DNA of 64,000 nucleotides from Diospyros lotus (taxonomy: Eukaryota; Streptophyta; Magnoliopsida; Ericales; Ebenaceae): the NCBI RefSeq assembly GCF_014633365.1, contig NC_068347.1, forward strand, positions 35,258,116 to 35,322,115, written 5' to 3'. A program made the position numbers and the translations under genes. Positions 21,947 through 32,715 of the stretch are shown in pieces; the stretch's first letter is position 1; each line of letters opens with the position of its first letter. The notes beneath the pieces are model-generated. The model had not been told where the DNA came from. It saw nothing but the letters and a program-made list of their open reading frames with translations, and did no database searches.

Positions 21947-23973
21947 TGTAACACCCCACCTACTTAGGGCGTGTTATGTCTTAGGGAATTTAGGAATTTT
22001 TTTTTTCCACATTACATCACCCCAAGAATTCTCTTAGACCTATCTAGTGCTCGATGAAATAATTTATTCACTAGAGATAAATAAAATCTTATAAAGCGAA
22101 AGTTGAAATCGAACCTGATCATGGCATTTCATACATAGATAACTGAACATGGCACTTATTACAAAGTTGATACATAAGTTCCTAAAGGTAATTTAAAATG
22201 TACATAATACTTGAAATATACATACTACAATATATCATGGCACACTTGCTCATTTCTCAACGACTAACGTCATTACACATCTTCGACTTTCGTACCATCA
22301 CTGCAAATCCTGACTGGAACGTTGAATGTTCTAGAGGCAAAACCCAAATTAGATGATGAACCATCTCAGTAAGGTACAAGATGTTTATCATGTGTATATG
22401 CAATGTCTTACTCATCATAGGTGTCAACTACACCCCTCATGCTACCTACCATTTTTACGGCCACCTCTTTCGAAATCGGGGTGTATAGGGGCACCCTTGG
22501 TATAATAACGATGCCAGTTCGTACTCCATACGGTCACAATACGCGTGATTAATGATATCATCGTGTATTTATGCATTTCATAGTCATGTCATGTATGCAG
22601 TCTATGTGATGGATACATATCATAGCATGTCAACATAATGAAAGCATTCCCGAAGTTCGGGTTTAAGCACAAACATTTATACTTTACTAACTTGTAATAG
22701 TACATTTACTTTACACAACTAAGCTGCCTTGATAAGCGTGACGATCTTGATAAACGTGTTGAGTGAGCTATTTCCTAATCCTCGAGCCCCAAGGATTCTT
22801 AAAACATTAAATTTATTTCCAGAATATTAATTCATTATTTTCTCATAATTTCTACAATTTCTCTTTATTTTCTAAGTCTTATTTCCTCAAAATTTCATTA
22901 TAAATATCTAACTTTCATATAACCCAATTTCTCTTTACTAATATTCATTAAATAATATTTCTAGCCTTTTTGGAATTTTCTTGAAACTTTTCAAATTAAA
23001 TTCCTATTTTTTCTTTATTTCCATAATAGCAAAACTACTTAAATAAATAATTAATTTAACATTTTTCCAAAAATTTTCACAAAATAAGACATAAACAAAA
23101 TTCTAGATTTTCTAGAAATTTTTGCAATTTTTTTTCTATTTTCTTTTTTTTTCTTTTTTCTTTTCTTTTTTTTTTCTAGCGGGCGTGTGGCTTGCCTTCT
23201 TCCTACTTGCGGGCGCGTGTAGCCACGCGCCCGGTCTGGTTCTTCTCCGGCGGCTACTCCATCGTCGGCGAGCCTCCCGAGCTTCAAAACGAGTCCCTAC
23301 CCCCCTAAAACCGACCTCCCGAACCCAAATATAGCCTTAAATTTTAGAAAAAAAACAGTAAAAGTACCTCGATTTGGCGTTCGAAGGCGCAGCTCTGGCG
23401 GTTGCGCAATTTTTCGGCGATCCTCAATACTCCTTCTCCTTTGCTCCGTTGGCCATCAAATGTTCCAGAAAACTTACCCACAATGCAAGGACCAAAATCC
23501 CACTGACAAAATTCTCAAACACTACCCCAATCGATCACTTCTTGAAGTAAAAAATTCTGATGAATGAAGCTACTCGAACACGGCTATTTATAGCCGAAAC
23601 TCGCCACGAGTTATCCCATCACGAGCGCCATGCGTCCTGGAAGGCCATTCTGACGTCCTTTGAAGTATTAATGGCCCCCTTACCCTTGGTTGCTTGTTGC
23701 ATGCGCGGCCAGAGCATGGCCATGTACCTACTCCGATTTTTTGTTTTTTATATATGTATATATATAATGTACATACATACGAGTTTATAATACATATATA
23801 CATACATTAGTATAAAATCCAATTTTAATACAAAATTTCTACTATTTTTACTATATATAATTTAATTACAACACATTAAATTTAACTACTAAATTTATAC
23901 ATACCAACTAAAATTCTAATAATTTTTCTAGGGTTTAAAATATCAAATTATGATGATGTCCTAGGATATTACA
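21947..23973 (-). mobile_element. Solo LTR in the copia gag
   Basis: It starts TGTAACACCCCACC and ends CCTAGGATATTACA, with ATATG at 21942-21946 and ATACG at 23974-23978 as a 5-bp target duplication with one mismatch. Length is 2,027 bp with no coding content. The TTGAATGTTC and AAATTAGATGATGAACC words place it in the same family as, and the same orientation as, the 3007-7703 and 24139-28255 LTRs. A GCGGGCG/GCGCG block lies at about 23180-23250. Confidence 0.9.
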
Positions 23974-24133
23974 ATACGACTTATTTAGCCCCATTAAAAA
24001 CAACATTACATACTCTTTTTGATAATGATCTGCAAGGGATTTTATACCACCACAAGAGCACTTCCCACAAGATCATACTGGCCTATAATTACTAATCTCT
24101 TCCCAGATTGTTTTTAACATAGTGTAATATGCA
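23974..24133 (-). pseudogene. Copia gag, middle part between two solo LTRs
   Basis: This 160-bp island continues the gag reading with Tyr-Tyr-Thr-Met-Leu-Lys-Thr-Ile-Trp-Glu-Glu-Ile and Tyr-Val-Met-Leu-Phe-Leu-Met-Gly-Leu-Asn. It joins the 28256 part on the right and the 21946 part on the left when the LTRs and one copy of each target duplication are taken out. Confidence 0.8.
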
Positions 24134-25042
24134 CTTACTATAACACCCCGCTCTCTTAAGAGCGTTACGTAAGGTAAGATTTCGGGGATATAAATTCTTT
24201 CCAAATAAAAATCCATCACAAAAATTGTTTCCCAAAGATCCCGTTACACCTTCTCAGTATATCAACTATGAACAAACTAAGACAGGTACATCATCTCAAA
24301 TGCAGACGCTAGATCGAAACCTCAATAAACCATAATCGAACTCACTTTATTTATATCATAAAGTTGCACTAACGTTTACATGACGTTCTCAAAATAAACA
24401 ACATAATTGAAAGGACATAATATAAAACATCCTTTAACCGCCGTCACTCCTCGGCAATTCAATTTCCCTTCGCATCATTGCCTTCACGTTAAACATGGCC
24501 ACGGTTCATGAACCGCCGGTTCCGGTTCAAGAAATCTTTGAACCTGAACCGAACCGCCCAAGGGCGGTTTGGGACGGTTCGGTTCCGGTTCCGGTTCGTG
24601 CCGGTTCGGTCAACGGTTTGGACCGGTTCGGTCAACGGTTTGAGCCGGTTCGGTCAACGGTTCCGGTTCCGGTTCAAACCGAATTTTTTTAATTTTTTTT
24701 AAATATTGTTGTATTCAATTTTGGTCCTTGTTCCGTTGTTCGGTTCGGTTTGGTTTCGATTTTTAATTGTTAAATGTAATTGTAAATATAAATATTCTCA
24801 ACCATATTTTTAATAAAAAAACACTACTAAAAATTGAAGAAATATAAGTAATAATTTCATTAAAAATAATTAAAACAACTAAACAAGTATGTAATACAAG
24901 TAATTAATTTTTACAAATGTGAAAAATAAAAAATAAAAAATAGAATTAGACTTAATTTCATTAAAAAATAATTACAACAAAAATGTAATACAAATAATTA
25001 ATTTTTACAAATGTGAAAAAAAATAAAATATGGACTTGGATC

Positions 25043-26180
25043 TTACGCATCTTCATTGGAGTCGGAAGTCGCCGTTGTTGAACCATCATTAACCCATTCG
25101 TCAGATGATGATGAATGGATAAGTTTTTCTTGACGTCGCATGTTAGCTCTTTCCCAATCATCGAGGCAAACTTGAGCTTCCAATGATTCTGGAGCCAATC
25201 TTGATCTTCTTTCGTCCAAAATGTTGCCTCCATTACTGAATGTTTGTTCAACGGCTACAGTTGAAGCTGGAACTGCAAGAAGTTGACTTGCAATAATTGC
25301 AAGAGTTGGAAATGTCTCCTTGTGCCTTTTCCACCACTCCAAAATTTGGTTGGCAAATTCTTTTCAATTCATTAATAGAAGCAGTATTAGCCGATGCATT
25401 ATCAAAAGAAATTGAAAAAATTCTATTAACTAATCTATATTCTTGTAAAATTTGTTGAATTAATCTACAAATATTTTCAGCATTATGACTTTCATCAAAA
25501 CATCGATACGCAAGAATTCTTTTTTGTAAAACATAATTTTCATCAACCCAATGACAAGTAATACCCATATATGAATGAGTTTGCCAATGATCACTCCAAA
25601 TATCACTACAAATAGAAACATTAATATTATTGTTTTGAAAATATGTTATCAATTCAATTTTTGAGTTTTTAAACAATTTTAACAAATTCCTTTTCAAAGT
25701 ATTTCTAGGAATTGATTTAAAACTAGGATTAACAAAGTTTTAACAAAATCGAGTAAAACCTAATTTTTCACCAAAACTAAAAGATAAATGATCAATTGCT
25801 ACCATTTCAGCTAAACCAGACCTACAATTAGCTTCATTATAATGAAATAATTGAGGAGAGTTTGAAGAGGTAGCAAACTCGGATATTTGTGTTTGATCGC
25901 GGCTCAATCCAACCTTGAGCGGGTGCTTTGTTTGCAAATGTCGGGCGAAAGTACCATATCCACCTCCTTGCTTGAATTTGTATACCTGATTACAATAATT
26001 ACAAGATACATCAAATTTACCATCTCCTTTTGGTGTTTTCTTGAAATGAATATTAAAAATATCAGAAGTAGAAATTTTTCCACCTCCCTTTTGTTGAGTT
26101 TCACTCTCTTGTGTTTGAAAATTTTGAGTTTCAAACTCAACATTTTCAACATTTTCAAAATTTCTACCTTCACTTGCCAT
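25043..26180 (-). pseudogene. hAT transposase, broken
   Basis: The start Met-Ala-Ser-Glu-Gly at 26180 is preferred over an upstream Met, since the residues before it are a low-complexity run. In order it has a BED zinc finger (Cys-Asn-Tyr-Cys, then His-Leu-Gln-Thr-Lys-His), a premature TAA at about 25740-25742, and the catalytic-core start Ile-Trp-Ser-Asp followed by Phe-Asp-Asn-Ala-Ser-Ala-Asn. A junction at about 25345 abruptly shifts frame into the C-terminal dimerisation domain (Pro-Ala-Ser, then Glu-Gln-Thr-Phe-Ser, Leu-Asp-Glu-Arg-Arg-Ser-Arg-Leu). The core between them, normally several hundred residues, is deleted. It could not make transposase. Confidence 0.9.
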
Positions 26181-26337
26181 TTTTTTGAAAAAAGTATGAT
26201 AATAAAAAAATATAATAATGATAAAATAATATAGTAACAAGTAATAAATAATTAACAATATAATTGAATAAATTGATAAATAACAAAATGAGAAGATTGA
26301 AGAAATTGAAATTGAAATATTAAATGGGAGACAAAAT

Positions 26338-26357
26338 TGAGAGAATAATAGCTTGAG

Positions 26358-26394
<37 letters not shown>

Positions 26395-26395
26395 T
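26338..26395. repeat. (GA)n microsatellite inside the hAT element
   Basis: A run of GAGAGA of about 30 bp in the 5' leader of the hAT transposase gene, followed by G-rich tracts at 26510-26600. Confidence 0.9.
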
Positions 26396-28255
26396 GTGAA
26401 AAATGAGTGGGGGAGGGAGGGGTATATATAGATAGGAATTATAAAATTAAAAAAAAAATTAATAAAATTGGAATTGGACCGTTGGCTGCCAACGGTCCAA
26501 TTTTGGACCGTTGGGGGGAGGGGGAGGGAGGGGTGCTGCACGGGGGGAGGGGGGGTGGTGGGGGGGGGGGGGAGGGGTGCTGCACAGGGGGAGGGGGGTT
26601 GTTCCGGTTCAGCGGAACCGGAACCGGAACCAGCAGTTCCGGTTCCGGTTCTGCGGAACCGGCGGTTCCGGTTCCCCGGAACCGGACCGAATTTCGCCGG
26701 TTCAGTCCGGTTCCGGTTCCGGTTCCGGTTCGGCCGGTTCCAGCCGGTCCGGTTCCGGTTCGAACCGCCGGTCCGGTTCAATTTTGGCCATGTCTACTTC
26801 ACGTGGAACGTTTGAATATTCCAGGGACATAGTCCAAATTAGATGATAAATCATCTAAGTGACAGTTCAAAATCACATTTTCAAGAATGAATGCAAGATA
26901 TGAAATAAACCAATACACCCAGTAAGCCCTAGCCGAAGAAAATCCCAAGCGCTTAACCCTTAACCCTACCACGGGAAAAGAGCAATTTCTCTAAAAGCTA
27001 TGCCACCATACCGACTCGACGACACAACGACACGACGCGATTCTAACTTAAGAGGGGTAAGCCTAAAATAATTAAAGGAAAATTATGGAATTAAAATTAT
27101 CAAAAATGCCCCTATCACGCGCCTTCACGCGCTCAGCGCATGGGTGCGAGTGGAAGCTGGCGCGTGCAGCCACGTGCCACCGTTTTCTTCGTTTTCTCGG
27201 CTGCCGACGATTGCTCTGATGGCCAAAACAACGGTACCGCCTTGAAGCCCTTGAAGAATCAATCACAACGCCACTGGTTTTAGGCTGAAAGGCCACCGAA
27301 AAACCCACTTGAAATCGAGTTGCAGGTCAGCGATGGCAGTCTACCTCCAATTTTCGGCCGAGCTTAAAACGGACTTCAAACGATGATAAAAATACTCCAA
27401 ATGCTCCAGAAACCTTCCTCTTGATGCATGGATCAAAAACCCCTTAACAAATTTCTCAAAAACATGAAAAATCGTGACCAAATTGTGAGCAAAGAATTGG
27501 CTGAAGCCTTGCCCTTTTATAGGCGATTTTCGGCCAAAATCTAGCCAATCCTTGGCCACCAAGCATCTTCACGCCGTATACAACCTCCCCCGAACCTCCC
27601 TCGGCTGTCCCATCGTCGGATTCGGCCTCCACGTGTGGTGGATTTGCGGCGGCAAATTTTCCTTCATTGTGTTCACATTGTAACTTTTATTTATTACACT
27701 TTCACTACCTGATTTTACCAAATCTCATTTTGACCCCTTCCATGATACCCTTGATATTTCCAACACCATCACTAAGGCCCACAAGTTTAATACCTCTCAT
27801 TCCACCTTCGAAACTCCCAAAAATTTACCATTTTGACCTCCCTCAAGCAAATTTTAAAAATTACACTTAGGCCCGACTGGTCGATTTGACCTTAAATCCA
27901 TTCTTTTCAACCCGAAATCACTTAAGGGTTGTTTTATACATAAAATATTGGTCTTTAACATGCTCTGTTGACTTTTCGGATGATCCCTATGTCGATTCGA
28001 TTTTCTCAGCCCGATCGACAGTTGTACTGAAAACTGTTCCCGATCAAATTTCTTTTATCACCAAAAATCACAACTCGAATCACTCGTCGATACTATACCA
28101 TTTTCCTTGGCCATCTAGGGTCTGGGGTACTCCCTCCAGTTTATTCGATCGCTTAAGACTTCGATAGTGTACCCTATAGTCTCGTTTTTTCAAAAATTTC
28201 ATTTATGCCCTTTATTAAATACCATTTATAATTCAAATCATTTCTGGGTATTACA

Positions 28256-28970
28256 CTTACAGTCAATTGTCCTTGAGTTAAATTTATCAAATCACATCTT
28301 AGTTGAAAAATACGAGGTCCATTACTTTGTTGGAATCTCTCCTTAAGATCTAACTAAATCTCATGTGCAGATTCAAAAAATATCATAGTAGCATATATGT
28401 CTTTAGAAACTGAATTCAACAACCAAGATATAACAACATTGTTATTTCATATCCATGTGTTAAGGAGGATAGGATCATCATCTGAAGGTCGTGAAATAGT
28501 GCCATTAAAAAAATCGAGTTTATTCTTTATCGATAGGGCAAATGAGCATCGCCCGACTCCACGAAGCACAGTTCTCTTTCGTCAATGGCTGAGACACCAG
28601 GAGAAGGCTTGGAGTGTCCGAATGGTGTAGATAATATGGACTAGATCCATTGTCAATGATTGGAATACACATCGACAAGGAAGACAAATCCAAAGAAGTT
28701 ATCACCATTGAAAGAACCAGATCTAAAAAAATTCTTTAGAGAAAAAGAATGACAAAAGAAAAGACATGCTAATCGACTAAGAAGATTGTCAGAATAGAAA
28801 GCCACGACGATCTCCGAACGAAGGAGACTTGTGGACTCACACCTGTCGGATGAGATCGCACAAAACAGTGTTGAGAAACTCGCGGTTGGAAATCGATGGG
28901 AATAAGGCAAGAAATCAACGAAGAAGGCAGCGAATCAACAGCATCGACGTACTTAAGATTTCAAAAAAAT
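28256..28970 (-). pseudogene. Copia gag, N-terminal part
   Basis: The minus-strand reading contains Pro-Tyr-Tyr-Leu-His-His-Ser-Asp and Leu-Val-Ser-Gln-Pro-Leu-Thr followed by Asn-Cys-Ala-Ser-Trp-Ser-Arg-Ala-Met, the classic start of plant Ty1/copia gag. Further on it has a Leu-Lys-Glu-Arg-Phe-Gln-Gln-Ser-Asn-Gly-Pro-Arg segment and ends at the CTTAC target site of the 24139-28255 LTR. In-frame stops show that it is dead. Confidence 0.85.
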
Positions 28971-29183
28971 TGCTCTGATACCATAATAGAAGAGAAGAAA
29001 GACACAAAGTATAATGCCTCATCCATCATTTATTCACTCTAGATCTCAGCTTTAAATAGTAAAAAAGTGAGCCATTGTCTAATTACAAAATTGTTCATGC
29101 CACTATCAACTAATCACAGCAATGCCACAAAAACTAATAACATAACATTCTAATGTACAAATACAAAATCAAATATTTCTGTT

Positions 29184-29377
29184 AATGTCTTATGACCACA
29201 CACAGCCACACACCTCTCCTATATATACGGCACATCGCCCTTCATGTCCCTTCATCAATCAGCCCAATTATAAATTCAGCCTCTGAAACTTAAGAGCTCT
29301 CAAGCCAGCCTCCCCCATCTCTCTGTAACTCTTTCTCTCTCCTCTCTCTCGTTGCTCTTCAGTTTCATTCCATCAAG
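29184..29377 (+). promoter_or_regulatory. Promoter and 5' leader of BAHD gene 3
   Basis: TATATATA at 29220-29227 lies 151 bp before the ATG. The whole stretch from TAATGTCTTATGACCACACA to the ATG matches gene 2's promoter. The copia remnant begins immediately upstream, so gene 3 has lost, or never received, the upstream block with the CATGGGAACTCTGTG element. Only about 190 bp of array-type promoter remain. Confidence 0.7.
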
Positions 29378-30718
29378 ATGGAGATTGAAGCGGTGTCAAG
29401 GGAATACATCAAGCCATCTTCTCCAACACCCTCTCACCTTAGAACCTTCACCATTTCTCTCTTGGACCAGCTCGTCAGTACTGGTTACGTCCCCTTCGTC
29501 TTTCACTACCCCATACCCGATGCCAGCTCTATCAAGCAAATCTTGGCTCGTTTGAAAAATGCGCTGTCCGAAACCCTGTCTCGCTTCTACCCGTTGGCTG
29601 GACGGCTTAAAGACCACATGTCGTTTGATTGCAATGATGAAGGAGTTCTATTCATAGAAACTCATGTTCGTTGTGACATGTCCGAGTTTCTTAAAGAACC
29701 TGAAATCGAAGTCCTTCACCGATTTGTTCCTTACCAAGGCTTCGTTCTAGAGCCACAAAATACCTTATCTCACCTAGCTATTCAAGCCAACGTATTTGCT
29801 TCTGGGGGAATTTCCATTGGCGTGTCCATGTCCCACAAGGTGTTAGATGCAAATACACTGGTTTCTTTCCTTAGGTGTTGGACTGCCTTGTCTAGGGGCT
29901 GTCAAGACCAAGCAATATTCCCTGACCTCAGCTCAGCATCCTCGCTTTTCCCTCCTAGCTCCGAGCAACTACCACGTAGCATGGCGTATTGCAAGGAGAG
30001 TTGGTTCAATCAAGGGAAAAGCATCTTGAGGAGATTTGTGTTCGATTGTAATGCCATAAAAGCCCTCAAGGTTAAGGCCACTAGCCAGCTAGTTCCTTAT
30101 CCAAGCAGTTCCCAAGTGATAACTTCTTTAATCTGGACTCGTGCAATGGCTGCTTCCGCAACAGTCAAAGGCTCCCAACACCCATCCACGTTGGTCTTTG
30201 CAGTAAACATGCGGCCACGAATGGCATCGCCATTGTCTGAAAATGCATTTGGGAATATATTCTGGCTAACAAGTGCACACCACAATGCAGCCCACACAAA
30301 ACAAAATGATGAGCTTCCAGTTGTGGCGGGTCGGGTGAAGGAAGCAGTTAAAAAGTTAGACAGTAATTTCATCCAAAGTATGCAAGGGGATGAAGGGTTT
30401 CACAACATTCGCAAGTTGATGGAAGAAAGAGACGAAGTATATGCCAAAGAAAGACCCGGAATGTACATGGTTAGCGACCTGAGAAGTTTTAAATTGTCGG
30501 AATTGAATTTCGGGTGGGGAAAGCCTATTTGGGTTAGCCATGTTTGGGGATTCCCCAGTTCAGTGTTTGTGAATGGGGTATTTTTAGCAGAAAGCAGCGT
30601 GAACGGAGGAATAGAAGCGTGGGTACACTTGGACGAACCTGAAATGTCTATTTTGGAGCAAGATCCTGAATTTCTAACCTACGCTTCCTCAAATCCAGGT
30701 TTTTCTATGCCATCATAG
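29378..30718 (+). CDS. BAHD acyltransferase with NFGWG motif (gene 3)
   Basis: A 446-residue intronless copy with His153-Lys-Val-Leu-Asp157, YPLAGR and VNMRPR. The structural DFGWG motif reads Asn-Phe-Gly-Trp-Gly at 377-381 because GAT has become AAT. In vinorine synthase this Asp makes a salt bridge with the Arg of the Asn-(Leu/Met)-Arg segment, so the change may affect folding or activity. Residues 32-210 (for example Leu-Val-Ser-Thr-Gly-Tyr, Ser-Ile-Lys-Gln-Ile, Val-Arg-Cys-Asp-Met, Tyr-Gln-Gly-Phe, Pro-Pro-Ser-Ser-Glu-Gln) follow the 60214/63156 type. The promoter, residues from about 300, stop codon and 3' flank follow gene 2. The ORF is complete, so it may still be expressed. Confidence 0.93.
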   Translation: MEIEAVSREYIKPSSPTPSHLRTFTISLLDQLVSTGYVPFVFHYPIPDASSIKQILARLKNALSETLSRFYPLAGRLKDHMSFDCNDEGVLFIETHVRCDMSEFLKEPEIEVLHRFVPYQGFVLEPQNTLSHLAIQANVFASGGISIGVSMSHKVLDANTLVSFLRCWTALSRGCQDQAIFPDLSSASSLFPPSSEQLPRSMAYCKESWFNQGKSILRRFVFDCNAIKALKVKATSQLVPYPSSSQVITSLIWTRAMAASATVKGSQHPSTLVFAVNMRPRMASPLSENAFGNIFWLTSAHHNAAHTKQNDELPVVAGRVKEAVKKLDSNFIQSMQGDEGFHNIRKLMEERDEVYAKERPGMYMVSDLRSFKLSELNFGWGKPIWVSHVWGFPSSVFVNGVFLAESSVNGGIEAWVHLDEPEMSILEQDPEFLTYASSNPGFSMPS

Positions 30719-31300
30719 TTTGATTTGGCATTGTCATTATTTTTTATTTATTTATTTATAAAACCATTACGTCATTGCTACTGACTGGCATGGGGATCAC
30801 ATGGCCACATTTTCTATAATTAGTTAGTTTTTGTTTAGTTAATTATTTTATGGACAGAATTGTTATTTAAACACCATTTGTGATTATACTTTACATTAAT
30901 TTTTATATTAGGTGTCATATTAATATAAATATATAAAATACTATAATAAGAAAGGACTGTCACACGTTATATCTATAATATAAGATAGACAGGTGTCACA
31001 CAAGAATTGGCTCTAACAAAATTAATTAAAATGATGACAGACAACCTACCATTGTATTGTGGAAATAATAATTATAATTAGTGTAATGGTGATGGGAAGG
31101 CGTCAGGACCACGGCATTGGCTTGAGACTGGAGAGGAATTTCCCCTTCTTTACAAAGCCGCCCCTTTCTTTTCTTTTCTTTTCCCTTCCCCAATTCTCTC
31201 TCTTTTTTTTCAATAAATTATAAAAATATTATTCCCCAATCCAACCACTCCATTACAATTTTTTATATAAATAATGAATACATATTAGAGAGAAATATAT
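30719..31300. other. 3' flank of gene 3 (duplicated unit)
   Basis: It starts with the same TTTGATTTGGCATTGTCA as after gene 2 and, from about 30835, repeats the gene 2 flank at 20385-20838. No gene is seen. Confidence 0.7.
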
Positions 31301-31317
31301 ATATTACTATTATGATG

Positions 31318-31795
31318 CCAAAGAAAATGACTAAATTCATATTTTTGTTCTTATATTCTTATATTTTTTGTGTGACCGTTTGAATTTTTTCTTATTTTGA
31401 TTATACTGTTGTATTTGTATTTTTGAGTCAATTAATCCGTATACTTTGATAGTTTTTCATATGGCTACTCGAATTTTTCGCTTTCTCGACTATACCCGTG
31501 TACCTGAATTTTTGTTTCAATTTACCCATATGTAAAAAATTATTAAATTAAATAATCTCATTTTATCTTTTTTTACACATCAAAATATGAGTGTTAAATT
31601 AATTCGAAAATATAGGTATAAGAGTGTAATTAAAAAAAAAGTTCAGATTTTTACACAAAAAATAAGTCAGAGTATAAGAGTTAAATTGATTAAAAAATTG
31701 TAAGAGTAGAGGTATAACTAAAATAACAAAAAATTCAGATGAACACAAGAAAAAAAAATATAAGGTCCAAAATATAGGTTTGACAAGAGAAAATC
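31318..31795. mobile_element. MITE-like fold-back element
   Basis: The left arm (CATATTTTTGTTCTTATATT, then GAATTTTTTCTTATTTTGATTATAC) and the right arm (GTATAACTAAAATAACAAAAAATTC, then AAGAAAAAAAAATATAAGG) are imperfect inverted copies. There is no coding sequence. The ends and target duplication were not resolved. Confidence 0.5.
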
Positions 31796-31799
31796 ATTA

Positions 31800-32095
31800 A
31801 TTACTTCAATGTCTAAACTATTAAAAGGACTAGACTTTGTCTTTTAGTATATAGTATTCGACGATGAAATTAGTATTAAAAAAAGAATGACAGTAAGTAT
31901 TAGAAAGTCTATAAAATTAGATATATTTATCTACTAAAATCTTACTGACTTATATTGATTGAACACACAACAGCTAAGCATGATTCTTGACCAAATCCCT
32001 TGACTGGAATTTTGAGATTTTCAGTATAATTAAATCTTTTAAACATGGACGTTTTAAAAAAATAAATGCAAATGCATAAAGAAGTGAGTAGCTGA
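31800..32095. other. Intergenic DNA
   Basis: Nothing recognisable. ATGCAAATGCATAAAGAAGTGAGTAGCTG first appears at about 32065 and again at about 32185, a local duplication of the array's upstream sequence. Confidence 0.4.
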
Positions 32096-32099
32096 TGCA

Positions 32100-32715
32100 C
32101 AAATCACACTAACCATTAGAATATACCTGATGCACCGTGACAGACTTTTTTTTAAAAAAATAAATCAAATCAATGGTTGGTAAATGCAAATGCATAAAGA
32201 AGTGAGTAGCTGGCTGGGGTTGGGCCAAACACATTTAAGACAAGGAATTATTAATTAACATGAGCTGGGTTGAACATGCACGTATGGGTTATAATATTAA
32301 TGGGAACATTAATTAGGTGAATTCTTGTTCAAATTGTGACGTTTATTTATGGGGGGAACTGTGTGTGCCAAAACGTCCAAACAAAAGACCAAGCCATTGC
32401 AGTATGAATTGGTAAATATTTACGTCTTTATAATTAAGAGAGACCACTAGTTTTTCCCATTATGTGAGCCCTCACTCGTTTTGAACCCACTCAAAATCAA
32501 CATCCCTTCCCAGTCCCCAGCTGCTATATAGACATATATACAGAGGCACATCATCTCTCTCCATCTCCGTCTCCGTCTCTCATCCCCAATTCTATCAACC
32601 AAACCAACCAAAAGCTTCAGAATTATTATTAACTCCATCCACCACCTTTGCTCTTGCTGCTTCAACTCTTTCCAGCCTCTTCCAACCATTTCATTCTATC
32701 ATCATCCACATATAT
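32100..32715 (+). promoter_or_regulatory. Former promoter of the split BAHD pseudogene
   Basis: Nearly collinear with the region upstream of gene 5 (about 54215-54867). Both share TATACCTGATGCACCGTGAC, ATGCATAAAGAAGTGAGT, the GGGAACTGTGTG block (here at 32350-32364), CCAAGCCATTGCAGTATGA and CAGCTGCTATATA with the TATA at 32525-32530. The promoter is therefore preserved although the gene is destroyed. Confidence 0.7.

Larger units (their letters stand above)
24490..26796 (-). mobile_element. hAT transposon, internally deleted
   Basis: A perfect 8-bp target duplication CTTCACGT flanks it at 24482-24489 and 26797-26804. The terminal inverted repeats read TAAACATGGCCA on the left and TAGACATGGCCA inverted on the right, followed by dense subterminal arrays of GGTTCCGGTTC and its complement (about 24505-24680 and 26600-26780). 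The minus strand carries a broken transposase. The combination of 8-bp duplication, BED finger and hAT dimerisation domain makes the class certain. Confidence 0.95.
24139..28255 (-). mobile_element. Solo LTR in the copia gag, carrying a hAT element
   Basis: It starts TATAACACCCCG (TG mutated to TA) and ends GGGTATTACA, between perfect 5-bp duplications CTTAC at 24134-24138 and 28256-28260. It is split by the hAT element at 24490-26796; without that it is about 1.8 kb. The CGTTTGAATATTCC and AAATTAGATGATAAATC words just right of the hAT insertion identify the LTR family and the minus orientation. Confidence 0.9.
20839..29183 (-). mobile_element. Ty1/copia retrotransposon relic, interrupted by two solo LTRs
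   Basis: Minus-strand remnant lying exactly between the duplicated units of genes 2 and 3. From right to left it has about 195 bp of LTR-like sequence (28989-29183), a primer-binding site whose complement TTGCTCTGATACCAT lies at about 28970-28984 (TGGTATCAGAGC on the coding strand, tRNA-iMet type), then gag, a CCHC zinc knuckle and the start of protease. Gag reads across both solo LTR insertions once they are removed. Integrase, reverse transcriptase, RNase H and the other LTR are missing, so the element is truncated at about 20838. Confidence 0.85.

Noticed and set aside
24495..26846. Arg/Phe/Pro-rich ORFs at both ends of the hAT element
   Set aside because: They arise from the GGTTCC subterminal repeats, which stay open in several frames; they are not genes.
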